Positions 21,933-32,984 of a stretch of 64,000 nt of DNA are shown here, in pieces. Under the pieces are notes generated by a model that had not been told where the DNA came from, made no database searches, and saw nothing but the letters and a program-made list of their open reading frames with translations. The stretch comes from Gambelia wislizenii. Lineage: Eukaryota > Chordata > Lepidosauria > Squamata > Crotaphytidae. The position numbers and the translations under genes were made by a program. The stretch covers positions 225,970,501 to 226,034,500 of the forward strand of contig JAUMIR010000004.1 in NCBI GenBank assembly GCA_030847615.1, given 5' to 3'. Position 1 is the first letter of the stretch. Every line of letters starts with the position of its first letter.

Positions 21933-24900
21933 TATGTGGAAAATAAACTGGATTTCGATATCACCTGCCCTTGAATTTTTCCACATCTTTTTTATCTTGA
22001 ATTCACAGGTGCCTGTAGCTTTAATTCTTAGATTTTTGTATTGGTTTATGACCGCTGATGTTGTATTTAGGAATAGTTCTTAAAACCAGGTTAAAAAAAT
22101 TGTATTTCAAGCTGTATCTAAGTGATACACATGAAACATAGTTCAAAAAATGTTACTGAAAGGTAAATGTTTCTGCTACCAGTTTGCATATTTATTTGGA
22201 TACTTTATTACCTCGTTCATTTGCATGAGCTTGGTAGATGCAAAGCCACAGCTAGGGCACATGTTTCACTCTGAAATTGTTATGTGCTGCAAGATTACCA
22301 CCACAGTCAGTTCCTCCCCAGCTATTTAGCAATAATTCCTGACAGTGATGTAAATAGTGCTTTAAATCTCAGGAGAGGAGTTATTCTCCTGAGATGTAGC
22401 AGTATGAAGATCTGTTCAAATGAAGAGGAGTTGACAGATGTCAGGAAAGTACTCAGAATTGTGGGTCATTCTTATGAGCCTTAACTTCCTTGCATTTTTG
22501 CTCACCTTCATGTGAAACAGAACTTTAAGAATGTTAAGATCTGAAATCCTTGTATTGCATTTGAACACTTCTCCCCCCCCCCTTTTCATTTTTGTCTCTT
22601 CTGCTACTTTTTTCTTGGCCTTTTTACATTGCCATGATCCACAGGGTTCCATCCTTTTGAAGAACTATCTTGGTTTATATTCATTGTTGAGAATAATCTT
22701 TAATCACTGGTCTGGACATGCTAATAAAATAATCAGCCATCTTATCCCTGGAGGATTTTAAGTTTCTTAGAGCTCAGTGAAGTTTTACTAAAACATAGCC
22801 TTTCCTTTCAGACTGCATTTCAGCCTTAGGCATACAGGGTGATTTGAAAATTTTGATATCTGTTAAGAATGTGAACACTTAGACTTTGATTCTGAGTAGT
22901 GTTTTTACAAATATATAAACATTGTCCTGAATCAAAGATATTTTCCTCATTTGAAAACTCTCTTGCTGCAATAATAAAGCATTCACTTTTGGATTGCTCA
23001 AAAACTTTCTGCATTTAGGTAACTACCCCAGGTTCTGTCTTGGCAAAACTCAGGACCTTTTTACTTTCCTGAACTGTTTGTATGTAGCCATTTCAGCAAT
23101 ACATGGTGATGAGGTGTATATTAATTAAGCAATTTAATGTTTTTTAAGCATTGTTATCAGCAGTAATTTTTCCTCATATTACTACAAAATCTCTAAGTTG
23201 CATAGGCTATATTTCTCCATTCAGTTTAAGCAACAAACAGTATGTCTTGGTCAGGTGTGACCTGGAGATCAGGATGTATCACAACAGAACATCCAGTTTA
23301 TATAGATGAAATTAAGAAAAATGGAGGATGACCAGGGTAGAATTTTTACATGTAAGGATTGTAAGTTACATTTAGTTCTGATATTCTACAATAAAAATTA
23401 AAAATCCTGGGCTCAGAAACCTGTAATTCCTAGCTTTAGAGACTGGCGTTGTTTGATGGATCACAGAGTTCAAGTGAAAAAATTAAGTTGATTCTGTAAG
23501 CCTATAGAATTCCCACCCTTGCCTTAGGTGTTCAACTGAAGGGGGGAAACTGATGTTTTGAACCTACTTACAGATACCAGCCTGTATGCCAGGCCCTGCC
23601 CAATTCCAGTTATTAAAGGAGTACGAGATCCATTCCTTGAACTTCCACTTATTCTCTTAAGGAAACTCACAGCAAGAAAGCACATAAATGCTACCTGGCA
23701 TCCTGATTGATATAAAAACATAACTTTAGTCTCTCTATTTGACCTAGACCAGATCAGAAGGGTCAAAGTTTAGAAAGTCTGACAGAAGGACATTTTGGCA
23801 GAGAATGGCCTATAGTTATCCTGTCTAAGTAAAACCTGCAGCAAAATCTCTAACTTTTGTATTGAAGGTTAGAATAGTTTCAAGAAGATGGGAAAGTATA
23901 GGTGAGAGAGATAGTATCACTATGAACAAGGCAGGTTGCTAATGAACATGCTGATAGACAGCAAGCTGAGACTAGCCAAAGAAAAGGCGTGTGCATGTGC
24001 GTGTGCGCGCACACACACAAAATTATTTTTTATTCTGGACTTTGTTTTTCTGTTAGAGACATCACAGTGCTGGGAAAAAGGTTACACCAATAATATTTCA
24101 TTCAAAAAAGAAGGTGCAAAGCATGCCACACATCAAGTTAACTTTTGACAGAAAAGCCTATATATAGAACTTCAGGTTGCCATAAAATGGCCCTATATTG
24201 GCAGACCAGACATGTGCCCCTGAAAGTGGCTTTGGCCTTTATAGTACCTACATAGCAGTTGCAGCACTGGACACACTATTGTAAGAGGTTTTTGAGTTGT
24301 TGCCATGTTTTTGTCATAGCCACAAAATGTTGACTGTATATTCTGGCTATATACATTGCATGTACAAATATGTCCTTGAGTACTGCAGAAGTGGCACAGC
24401 AACATGAAGCAGAAGGCATTTTCACCTGTGGGTGGCTGCAATTATAGTGTCTTAGACTGTATTCTCTTTTTAGAGAGATTGTTCAAGAGCAAGTTATAGC
24501 AGCAAAGGTAGACACAGTGCACTGATGAGATAAATTGTTGCTGGATGGTGAGTTAAATTTTCTTATTAAAGATGCCAAGTGGAATGTGTTTGATGACGCC
24601 AGATAGAATTGGTTTCCAACAATTCAAGCTTAGACCATATGGTAATAAAAATCTTTAGGCTGATGTCTGCTGCACAAAAGGAAAGGTCTAAAGATATCTG
24701 GTAGATGTAACACTTAACATTAAAAGAATGGCGCTTTTCTGTTACAAAATCTGTTTTACTGATTTTCATTAATCGATGTCCATAGTGTTTTGATAGCCCA
24801 ATAATTTCCTCACTTGTTTGTTTAATTTAGAGACAATTTCTTTCATGAAGTTCTAACTACAATATAGAGACATCTAGTGGTTATTCTTCAGTATTGCAAA

Positions 24901-25177
24901 TGAATCTCTGAAAGTGAACTTTAAACCAGCAACTATGTAACCCTGTTAATATGTTAAGTGGACATAGGAGGGAGAATTGCAATTGTGCTAGTTGACATGA
25001 CGTTCACACATAAGATATGAGCATGAGAAAAAACACCTATCTCACCCACCATTATATGTCCTATAACAGCCAACCAAATGCCTGTGAGTATCCCACAAAA
25101 GCAGGACGTGAGGACATTTGCCCTAGCAACTTGCATTCAGAGATATGCTCCCTCTGATCCTGGCAGTTTCATGTAGA
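21933..25177. other. Unassigned stretch
   Basis: A 3.2-kb stretch without a recognised gene or transposon. Small features are a C-run at 22573-22582 and a GTGTGCGCGCACACACACA tract at 24000-24018. Short open frames here have no motifs. It is among the most repeat-poor parts of the window. Confidence 0.45.
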
Positions 25178-25179
25178 TA

Positions 25180-25732
25180 CAGTATGACCTCCTTATCCAC
25201 AGGACTGGTACCCGTGGTTTCACTTACCAACATCCAAAAAAAGTTCTCCCTAGGCATTTTTTTCAGTCTTCCAGCGCAATTCCGTGGTATCCTTCTGCCA
25301 GAAGTTGATCATAGAGGAGATTTTCAGACAACACTGTTATAGTGTTACTATTCCACTTTATTTGCTATGGATGCTTCCTGTTGAATCCTGGGATTTGCAG
25401 TTTAGGGAGGGGCATTTACAACTCACAGCCAGAGAGATCTTAGACCTCACTGAACTACAAACCCCAGAATTCCACAGGAGGAAGCCAGAGCAGTTAAAGT
25501 GGAATAATAGCACTATAACAGTGTAGTGTGAAAATCTCCAGAGTTGTGCTGGAGGAACTAGAAACTGTCTAGAGAGGTGTTCTCTCTAGGAATCTCTAGG
25601 TCCTCCAGCACAACTCTATGGTATGCTTGGGCCAGAAGACCTTCATTTCAATAGGGTTCACTTTTATCCGTGGCTTTGTGTTTCCCCAGTAAGTCCAGGA
25701 ACTTATCTCCCATGTATATGAGGATCATACTG
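25180..25732. mobile_element. Tigger-like (Tc1/mariner-type) element with TA duplication
   Basis: Ends are CAGTATGACCTCCTTATCCA and, inverted, CAGTATGATCCTCATATACA, flanked by TA on both sides (25178-25179 and 25733-25734). CAGT termini, the TTATCC(A/G)C phrase and a TA target are typical of pogo/Tigger-type non-autonomous elements. Internally TCCAGCGCAATTCCGTGGTATC (near 25271) and TCCAGCACAACTCTATGGTATG (near 25604) are diverged direct copies. A separate palindromic MITE sits inside at 25315-25541. Confidence 0.75.
25315..25541. mobile_element. Palindromic MITE nested in the Tigger-like element
   Basis: Arms: GAGATTTTCAGACAACACTG then TTATAGTGTTACTATTCCAC; the right arm inverted reads GAGATTTTCACACTACACTG then TTATAGTGCTATTATTCCAC. 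Central CTGGGATTTGCAGTTTAG pairs with CTACAAACCCCAGAATTC. The AGAG to the left and CAGAG to the right may be a short duplication. It is related in layout, not in ends, to the MITEs at 7921 and 38868. Confidence 0.75.
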
Positions 25733-25944
25733 TATTGCTAATAGCCATTGATAGTCCTGTCCTCCATGAAATTGCCTAATTTATTTTCAAATCCACTTAA
25801 GTTACTGCTCAGCACTCCAGTGCTGTGGTAGTGAATTACACAATTGTACCTATGCACTAAGTGAAGAGGTTCTTCTTTTTATCTGTTCTGAATCTCTCAC
25901 CATTCAGCTTTCTTATATGACTCTGGATTCTAGCATTATGAGAA

Positions 25945-26078
25945 CAAATGTCTGTCTTCTGGCACCTTAAACACTATCAGATTTTATTAGGCACAAACTT
26001 TTGTGGGCTACAGCCGACTTGACCAGCTGCATCTGAAGAAGTGGCCTGCAGTCCACAAAAGGTTATGTCAAATGAAGC
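25945..26078 (-). repeat. Retroelement 3'-tail repeat ('agcccacaaaagtttgtgcctaataaa')
   Basis: On the minus strand it reads AGCCCACAAAAGTTTGTGCC, then TAATAAAATCTGATAGTG, then TTTAAGGTGCCAGAAGACAG. This phrase is, from memory, a widespread amniote interspersed repeat tail. I do not assign its class. A related 3'-tail phrase appears at 55574-55672. Confidence 0.5.
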
Positions 26079-26339
26079 ATTTCTTTAGTACTTTCTATGG
26101 GCCATACATAATCATATGCAACAATAGAAGAGGTCCCTCCTTCTATAGATTATTTGATCACAGTATGTGTGCACTGGAATCTGTGTACAAAGTACATATA
26201 AAATATGACAGTGGATGTTATGTGTGCACATGGAGCTATCTGTGTAGTCATAATCCCCCTGATTAATACACTGTCTGCACACAGCATATGTAAAGTCCGA
26301 ATGGTAAAAGAGAATATGGTATTTGGATAGATTAGTAAA
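26079..26339. other. Unassigned, no gene seen
   Basis: No repeat or coding signal recognised. Confidence 0.4.
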
Positions 26340-26806
26340 TCAACTAGCTGTACCCAGCGTAACATACATTGTTAAAAAACGCCCCCCCCAAAAAAACACC
26401 TGGTAGACTTCATGACAACCCTGTAAGGTAGGCTGATGGATTTGTAAATTCCTCCTCCCCCTTCTGAGCATTCCACACTTTTCTTGGAATTGCTGAGGGT
26501 GACTCGCTCTGTTGCCCTGCCACAGCTGTGGCCACTGCCACCACAAGTTAACTGTCTGGGTCCCATCACAGGTGACTCTTGCCACTGCCACCTGTTGACT
26601 ACCTGGTCCCGTTGCAGGTGGCCCATCACCACCGCCAGTTAACTTTCTGGGTCCCCATCTGGGCTACAGATTGAGTGGCAGGAGTGGATTGTGAGGTGGA
26701 GAAGGAATTTGCATGTGAGTGGTCATTGGTGGGGTGTGTTTCCTGAGCAGCCAATTAGCACACTGGGAAAGGCAACATACCCAAGAGAATTTTATATATA
26801 TAGATA
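26340..26806. repeat. Element of unknown class bounded by 'actagctgtaccc' and 'tttatatatatagata'
   Basis: The left edge CAACTAGCTGTACCCAGC and right edge GAATTTTATATATATAGATA look like the ends of one repeat. From memory, I have seen the TAGCTGTACCCGGC / TATATATAGAT pair in other animal genomes as a dispersed repeat. No inverted ends are evident. It contains the short tandem array at 26520-26660. Confidence 0.4.
26520..26660. repeat. Diverged tandem array, about 50-bp unit
   Basis: Three imperfect units each hold a CCACTGCCACC / CCACCGCC part, then (A)GTTAACT.TCTGGGTCCC or a variant (GTTGACTACCTGGTCCC), then (ATCA/GTTG)CAGGTGG. The repeat period is roughly 50-60 bp. Confidence 0.6.
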
Positions 26807-26947
26807 GGAGGAACAAGGAACTCTCTACCTTTGTAATCAAGTCACAGAATCAGGCTGTCATATGTCTTACGATAGTCTAGTGTTGTAATTGGAATATCCA
26901 TTGATAATTGCCTATACTTGGAAAAGTCTTAAACCTACAGAATATAT

Positions 26948-27319
26948 CAGTGGTTCTTAACCTGTGGTCCATGGACCCCCAGGGGGCCATGATGTCCTCA
27001 CAGGGGCTCCATGAAGGCTTGAAGGCTGCTCGGCCCATCTCCTTCCCATAGTGAAGCAGTCACTGAAAGGAGCCAAAGCAAAGGCTGGTTGACTGGCTGA
27101 CTGGCTTGCACATTGCCATTCAATCTGCTCCAGTGACAAACTTGCAGGAAGAACCAGGAGAAAAGTCTCCCCTCCACCTCCAGTGCCTCTGAAGGAATGT
27201 TTAATGGATGGTGTAATTGTATTGTTGTTGTTTTAAATCTTGAGTTAAGTCTTGGGGGCCTGCAGCAACAAAAGATATTTAATGGGGGTCCCTGGTAAAT
27301 AAAAGGTTAAGAGCCACTG
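26948..27319 (+). mobile_element. Charlie-like hAT element, complete, perfect 8-bp duplication
   Basis: Ends are CAGTGGTTCTTAACCTGTGG and, inverted, CAGTGGCTCTTAACCTTTTA. The flanking 8-mers are identical, GAATATAT at 26940-26947 and at 27320-27327. The CAGTGGTTCT(T/C)AACC terminus and 8-bp duplication identify the hAT superfamily, Charlie/MER5-like in form. At 372 bp it has no transposase, so it was mobilised in trans. The perfect duplication implies relatively recent insertion for this window. Confidence 0.9.
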
Positions 27320-27515
27320 GAATATATCTTCAGCTGTGGCAGTAGCAAAACTGGTTACTTTGCCTTTGAAAAGCATCATATTCAGCACAAGTATCAAAAG
27401 ATACAACAGTGACATAAGGTGATAACAATACCAATAAGAGCAATATGAAACATGTTCTGTATATTTCTTACCTTCTGGGATCAACATGACAGTGAACTCT
27501 ATAAGAAGTATCCTT

Positions 27516-29455
27516 AGTATATTCAATGCCTTTGACTGTGTGGTGTGGCCGGCATTGGAAAGCATAATGGGAACCCTTGAGTTTGGAGAAAAAATTAGGG
27601 ACTTAGTTGACCAACTATATACAAAGAATAGCACGATAGCAATTGTTAATGATGGTATGACAGAACAAATAAACCTAGCTAGGGGAACATGACAAGGCTG
27701 TCCACTCTCTCAAATATTATTTGCTATAGTGATAGAAATATTAACTAACATATTTAGAAGGGATGGTAGTATTAAAGGGATAGGATGTATCGATAAGATC
27801 AAGTTAAATATGTTTGCAGATGGTACTTTAGTACCAATTCCATTAGAAAAAATGGAGGAGATAGAGCAGTACTTGAATGAATTTGGAAAGATGACAGGCT
27901 TGCAGGTAAATTGGAATAAATCAGAAATGATGATATTTAATTACACAAACACAGAACAACAAAACATGATGAGTAAAAGAAAATATATTAAAATAAGGAA
28001 GCAAATAAAATACTTAGAATAAATATCACAAGGGAATTAGAGGAGTTAGAGGAAAACAATTTGACCATATTAAGGAAAGAGATTAGAAAAAAATTAGAAA
28101 ACTATGGGAAAATTAAACTTTCATGGTTTGGTAGAATAGCACTTATAAAAATGAAAATTTTACCAAAGATTAATGTTTTATTCAGAATGACACCTATTAA
28201 TATATCGGAAGTGGAACTGAAGAAATGGCAAATCATGATAAACGTTATTGTAATGGAAGTAAAAGATCAAGAATTAACAAAAAAGATGGTATAAATCTCA
28301 AAAAAAAGGAGGCTTAGGTCTACCTAATTTGAAGTTATATTATGTAGCAAACCAACTGAGATATATTATTGATAGCATGGTAGAATCGGAAGAAATAAGT
28401 TGGCTGAAAATGAGTAAACAAGAAATAGATTTAAAATTGATATTTTTTTTTTCCAAACCTGGGAAGGAATTTAGGGAAAGGGTGTAGAATGCCTCCCTAA
28501 AAATATATATTAGAAATTTGGGCTAAATATAGAGAGGTACTTGCTCTAGGAATATCCCCATTGACCCCAGTGACACTGCTGGATGGTTTCCCAGCTAATT
28601 TAAGGAATGAAGTAGAAGCTAAACTGGGAGGAAAAGAAATATTAAGATTAAAGGAATGGATGAGAAAGATGAAAAATAAGAACCAATTTAAAAAGGCATT
28701 AAGAAAGCAAGAACCAACCTGGCTTAAGCTTACACAACGAGAGCAATGGACAAAGAAATGGTTAAAAGGGGAAAGTTGCAGGAAATACACAAAATTTGAA
28801 GAATTAATTTTACAAGCTAAACAAGAGAATGCTATCATAAAAGGTAATACATGTAATTTTTTTAAGGTATTAATGGAAAATGAGGATCAGCAAGTTTTAT
28901 GGGAAACAGATATAACAACTATAATAGATAAGCATAGCTGGGGGAAATATAGACTACGCATAACCAGAAAACATTGTCAGTAAGAATAAAAGAAAATTAT
29001 TATAAGATAGTTTGGAGATGGTATCTAACACCAGTAAGAATGGATCAAATAGATAAAAAGCACTCAGCACAGTGCTGGAGGGGATGCCAACAACAGGGGA
29101 CGTATATTCATATGTGGTGGCACTGCAAATGTTTCCAGAGATACTGGCAAATGGTAACAAAGGAGATAAGTGAGATAACAAAGTTAAATATACATTTAAG
29201 CCCTGAAATAGCATTGTTGTCACTTTATGGTAAAATACAAGTATCTTAAACTACTAAGGATTTACTTACAAACCTGTTGACAACAGCAAGATTAATAATA
29301 GCAAGGAAGTGAAAAATACAAGGCATCTTATCAGATAGAGGAATGGTATAGTGAGGTATGAGATTTATTATGTTAGGAATGATTAATGCGATGTGTTTAT
29401 TGTATTGTATGTATCAATTTATATGGTTTTATTTCTGTTAGTTTCAAAATAGAAT

Positions 29456-29498
<43 letters not shown>
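27516..29498 (+). mobile_element. L1 LINE, 5'-truncated, ORF2 remnants
   Basis: The insertion starts inside reverse transcriptase. IFNAFDCVVWPALESIMGTL matches the DAEKAFDRV.W block; QGCPLSQILF (27692-27721, after a stop) is the QGCPLSP.LF block; KLNMFADGTLVPI is the palm, with FADG instead of the usual FADD; and TGLQVNWNKSEMM is the block after it. Further on, KTIEKN...KLSWFGRIALIKM and the C-terminal HMWWHCKCFQRYWQMV (a cysteine motif W.C.....FW) appear, so the order is that of L1 ORF2. Stops and frame changes throughout make it a pseudo-element. The 3' end is a short UTR, AATAAAAT, then (TA)n. Direct repeats AAGAAGTATCCTT (27503-27515) and AAGATGTATCCTT (29499-29511) flank it with one mismatch. 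Confidence 0.9.
29459..29498. repeat. (TA)n microsatellite forming the L1 tail
   Basis: About 19 TA dinucleotides directly follow AATAAAAT of the L1 and directly precede the target-site duplication. It belongs to the L1 3' end or expanded from it. Confidence 0.9.
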
Positions 29499-29501
<3 letters not shown>

Positions 29502-29589
29502 ATGTATCCTTCGACCAGTTTTGGGTTGTGTTTCCCTCCTTCTGTTGTGTCCCTGCTGACCAGTGATTTTTCTACCACAGGGCTGATAA

Positions 29590-29690
29590 TTCTTTGTCCC
29601 TCTAGATGTTGTTGAACTGTCCCAGCATTCCTCACCACTGAGTATGTTAGGGCTGCTGGGAGTTGCAGTCCAATAAAACCGCACAGTTAA
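29590..29690. mobile_element. Partial palindromic 'agatgttgttgaact' MITE
   Basis: CTCTAGATGTTGTTGAACTG and the inverted GGGCTGCTGGGAGTTGCAGT are the same arms as in the element at 21815. The ends are eroded. Confidence 0.45.
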
Positions 29691-29739
29691 CGGCCTCCCT
29701 CGCCCTTCTACAGAACCATGTTTATTGGTTCCAGTCATG

Positions 29740-29900
29740 TTTACTGGGCCAGCTAGTGATCTGTCTTGTTCAGCATAGGAAGAGCTCTTCTAGATTAGAC
29801 CAAACGTTGATTTGATCCCACATCCTGCCTCCCACAGTGGCCACTTCAGGAAAGCCAAAAGCCTTCTTCTTTTGTTGCTCCCTAGTGACTGGAATTCATT
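29740..29900 (+). repeat. Interspersed repeat, 'ctggatcagaccaaaggc' type, decayed
   Basis: GATTAGACCAAACGTTGATT, ATCCTGCCTCCCACAGTGGC and CAGGAAAGCC match in order the block seen at 47763 and 53546 (GGATCAGAC.AAAGGC...TCTAGTCCAGCAT...CACAGTGGCCAA.CAGATGCC). A common squamate repeat; class not assigned. Confidence 0.45.
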
Positions 29901-30424
29901 GGCACTTAAGTTAAACATGCATGCCTTTTCATAGACAAAAGGGAGCTGAGCCTAGTCATTTCTTCTTGTACACCCCTTTTAATCCTGTTTTGTTTAAAAC
30001 TGCTCTTGAAAGAAGCGCACTGGGAGTTGTTTCCTCCGGGGCTTTTCCTCTGAAACTCACTTCCAGACAGACCGCTGTATGCAACATGTAGAAGAATTCC
30101 CAGACTTTTACCCACACAATCAGGAGTATCCTGTAGAGACATGTTGTAGCACATTTCAGCTGTTTCCTAGCCAGAGCGATACAGCATGTTAAACTTCCTT
30201 GCTATTCTAACATGGCTGTCAGCTCAGAGGGAACAGGGAAAGCTGTTGTAGATAATTGCTTGTACTGTACTGCAGATTCCTTCTTCACTCTTTTGTATTG
30301 GATGCCTCTCTAGATTGACTGCTTGTCTGAAGTGGCATGAATGTTTTTGCTAGATATCTTTGGTCAGTCTGGAACAAACTATAGGTATGCTCTATTGAGA
30401 GAGCTTGTTATGTGACTCTGTTTC
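29901..30424. other. Unassigned, no gene seen
   Basis: No recognised repeat or coding signal. Confidence 0.4.
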
Positions 30425-30610
30425 CTATTTAATAATAATAATAATAATAATAAATTTATATCCTGCCCCTCTACAAAATGCAATTGCGGTGGCTTGCAAC
30501 ATTAAAATCTACATACAACCCCTCCATCCCACCCATCTCTTAAAATACAATTAAATAATTAAACATTTAAAACACAATAAATACTAAAAACAACACAATA
30601 TAATAACAAC
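30425..30610 (-). mobile_element. L2-type LINE 3' UTR
   Basis: An AATAATAAT run (30430-30453) followed by TTTATATCCTGCCCCTCT and then A-rich TAAAATACAATTAAAT / AAAACACAATAAAT is the antisense of the L2 tail. No ORF remains. Confidence 0.6.
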
Positions 30611-32896
30611 TTCATATTTTAGAGTCAAGAACAACTTTCCTTGTCAGCTGCTCAGACATTGTATGCTTTTCAGTGTTAAGTTACCACATTATAAACTACA
30701 AAATGATAGACTGTCTCGTTATAGTTGCTTTGGGCTATAGCATTGAAAGGAGGGGGATTGTTCTCTAGACAACATCTGAGGTTAATACTTGACCATGTTT
30801 TCACTGAAGTGCCAGTAAAATATTTTTAAAATAAGCACAAGAAAAATATTTTAAGTTTGAAAACTGAGCCTCATGTGAGCTGCCTAATCTCACAAAACGA
30901 CCTTATTAATCACTGTTCTTGTTTTTATTAGCAGTGCTGAGAGGCAGTGATGGCAGGTTAGTGAAGAGACATACTTAGATTTCATGCCAATACAAGTGCT
31001 TGGCTGCCTTATATACTGAGTAGCCTGTAGATACATACAACTCTGTATGTCAACTCTGGCTGGCAGCAACAGCTCTCTAGGATTTCCAGCAGGATTTTTG
31101 CCTTGCCTTGCCTAAGATGCCTACACATTCCTACACATGTATCTGCTTCCCTGCCTCTAGTGTAGCAGCAGGCAGCTATCAGGATTTCAGGGGCTATATT
31201 GGCCCTCAGTGGACCTTGGAAGGCCTCATGTTGCAAAAAAAACCTGGGGAAAATGCTCCCCCACAATTTTGGGTCTAATTTTTTTCCACTAATTACTGGG
31301 GGGGAGAGGCCTTTTCTGGGCCTAAAACAGCCCAGCAGAGAGCAGAGATGTTGACAAATTGTCCATACACCCTACCAGCCATTTGAGGGCATTGGGGTCT
31401 GTCCACAAAACTGCCCTATTGGAGGAAGCCCTTTTCTATCACCTGTTTTCTGTCAGGTTCTTGTACGTTATCAGGAGCTATCAGTGGCTGAAACATAGAC
31501 AATCTGAATTACTTACAAGTAACTTTGCTGCCAGTCTTTGTAGGTGTGAACTTCACATCCACAAAGAACAAGCAAACATTTAATGGAAAAGAAGGGGCAG
31601 TTTTCTTCCTCTCCCACAAAGGAACTGGATAGTGTCAACATACAGTTTTCAGACCAGTTAAATAAAGACTGAAAGAGAGTGTCCTAGCTAGATATAAATG
31701 AAAGATAGCCCACTGATAATGCTTTATAGCAGTTAATCTTCCACACTGGATTGTTGGTTTCCTCTTCTGTGTACTCATTTGAATATGGAGGTCAGTAGGT
31801 ACAATGTGAATTCAAGTTATACAGAAAATATACAGATGAAATCTAGTTATACAGCAAATAGACAAAGCTCTACTGCAGAGCTTTGTGTTAAATATATCTA
31901 TTTACTTACTTACTGTACTGTATCACATAAACTCCTGGTCAATATTGTAACACAGAGATTTATAACAAATTATTTAGATTTAGAGTGAAATGGTAGGAAA
32001 AAATGTGCTATTTTAATATTCCTCATCCTGTTTCCCAGGTTGGATACTTACATAAATTCAGTTTTATATTAATTAACTGAGACAATTAGTGACTTGCTTC
32101 AAGAAAAGCTGTAGGTTTATCTATTGTGGTTAAATATTCTGCAGACTTCCCAAAGGAATATAATTTCAGCTAAGAGCTGAGAGCCTTCGTTCTCACTCCC
32201 TGTGCAATGATTAGGTATCTAGGAAATAATTTCAAACAGATAAATTAGTCAACTTTCATAATATATGCAATGTAAATACATGTCTAAATTTGGTTGTTTT
32301 ATAGAACACTTACAGTTGATTAGCAGTATTGTACAAAAGTATTGTATATTGTGCTGTAAAAGAATTCCAAAAGAACACGAATTAATTTTCCAGGTAGTTT
32401 AATCTGTTAGAACATCTACTTTTTCTGACAGCAAATGTGCAAATTACGCTCATAGTGGTGAACCTCTTTTAATTATATTGTCAGTGATGAGGTATTTGGG
32501 AATAGTGGGCCTTTAAGAAGCTTTGAGTTGGATTTAGCTTGATGAATTTTAATAGTCTATATTCTGAGACTGAAAGCTTTCAGTATACTACTTCCATTCC
32601 ATTTTATACAGCTCAATTAAATACACATTTTTAAATGTGTACCATATAAATGACAAATTGGAGCAAATTCTGCCTGAACATTTATCTGTACAAGCGGATT
32701 CCTTGGCTGGCTAACTTTAACAACACATAAAGCCAAAATACGGTTTTTAAAAAATAACAACCCAAAAACTGCTTTATCTTTTTTTAAAAGGGGGGGGGCA
32801 TGAGTAGTATTTGAGTACATTCATTCTCTGAATCTGTGCTTAAAGAAGTCTCTCTCAAAAGTTATTCTGAGAGGGATGTTTTGTTGTTTTTTATAG
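30611..32896. other. Unassigned stretch
   Basis: No gene or transposon recognised. A 74-codon plus-strand frame at 31359-31583 has no identifiable motif. The last part before 32897 is a T-rich tract. Confidence 0.45.
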
Positions 32897-32984
32897 TGAA
32901 CTCAGAAGCTAAAGAGCTCAGCAATCAGCATGCTTGAATGTCAGCCAAGACGCTAAACTGGCAGCCTTCCACTCCGCTATTGAT
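32897..32984 (+). other. Candidate 88-bp exon with an ATG
   Basis: TTTTGTTGTTTTTTATAG ends at 32896, a good acceptor, and GTGAGTAAAA begins at 32985, a good donor. Upstream frames all hit stops, so the exon could only be a leader exon. An ATG at 32938-32940 opens a frame running to the donor (MSAKTLNWQPSTPLL plus two bases). I do not recognise that peptide. It could be a first coding exon, a non-coding RNA exon or a chance pairing of splice sites. Confidence 0.2.
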
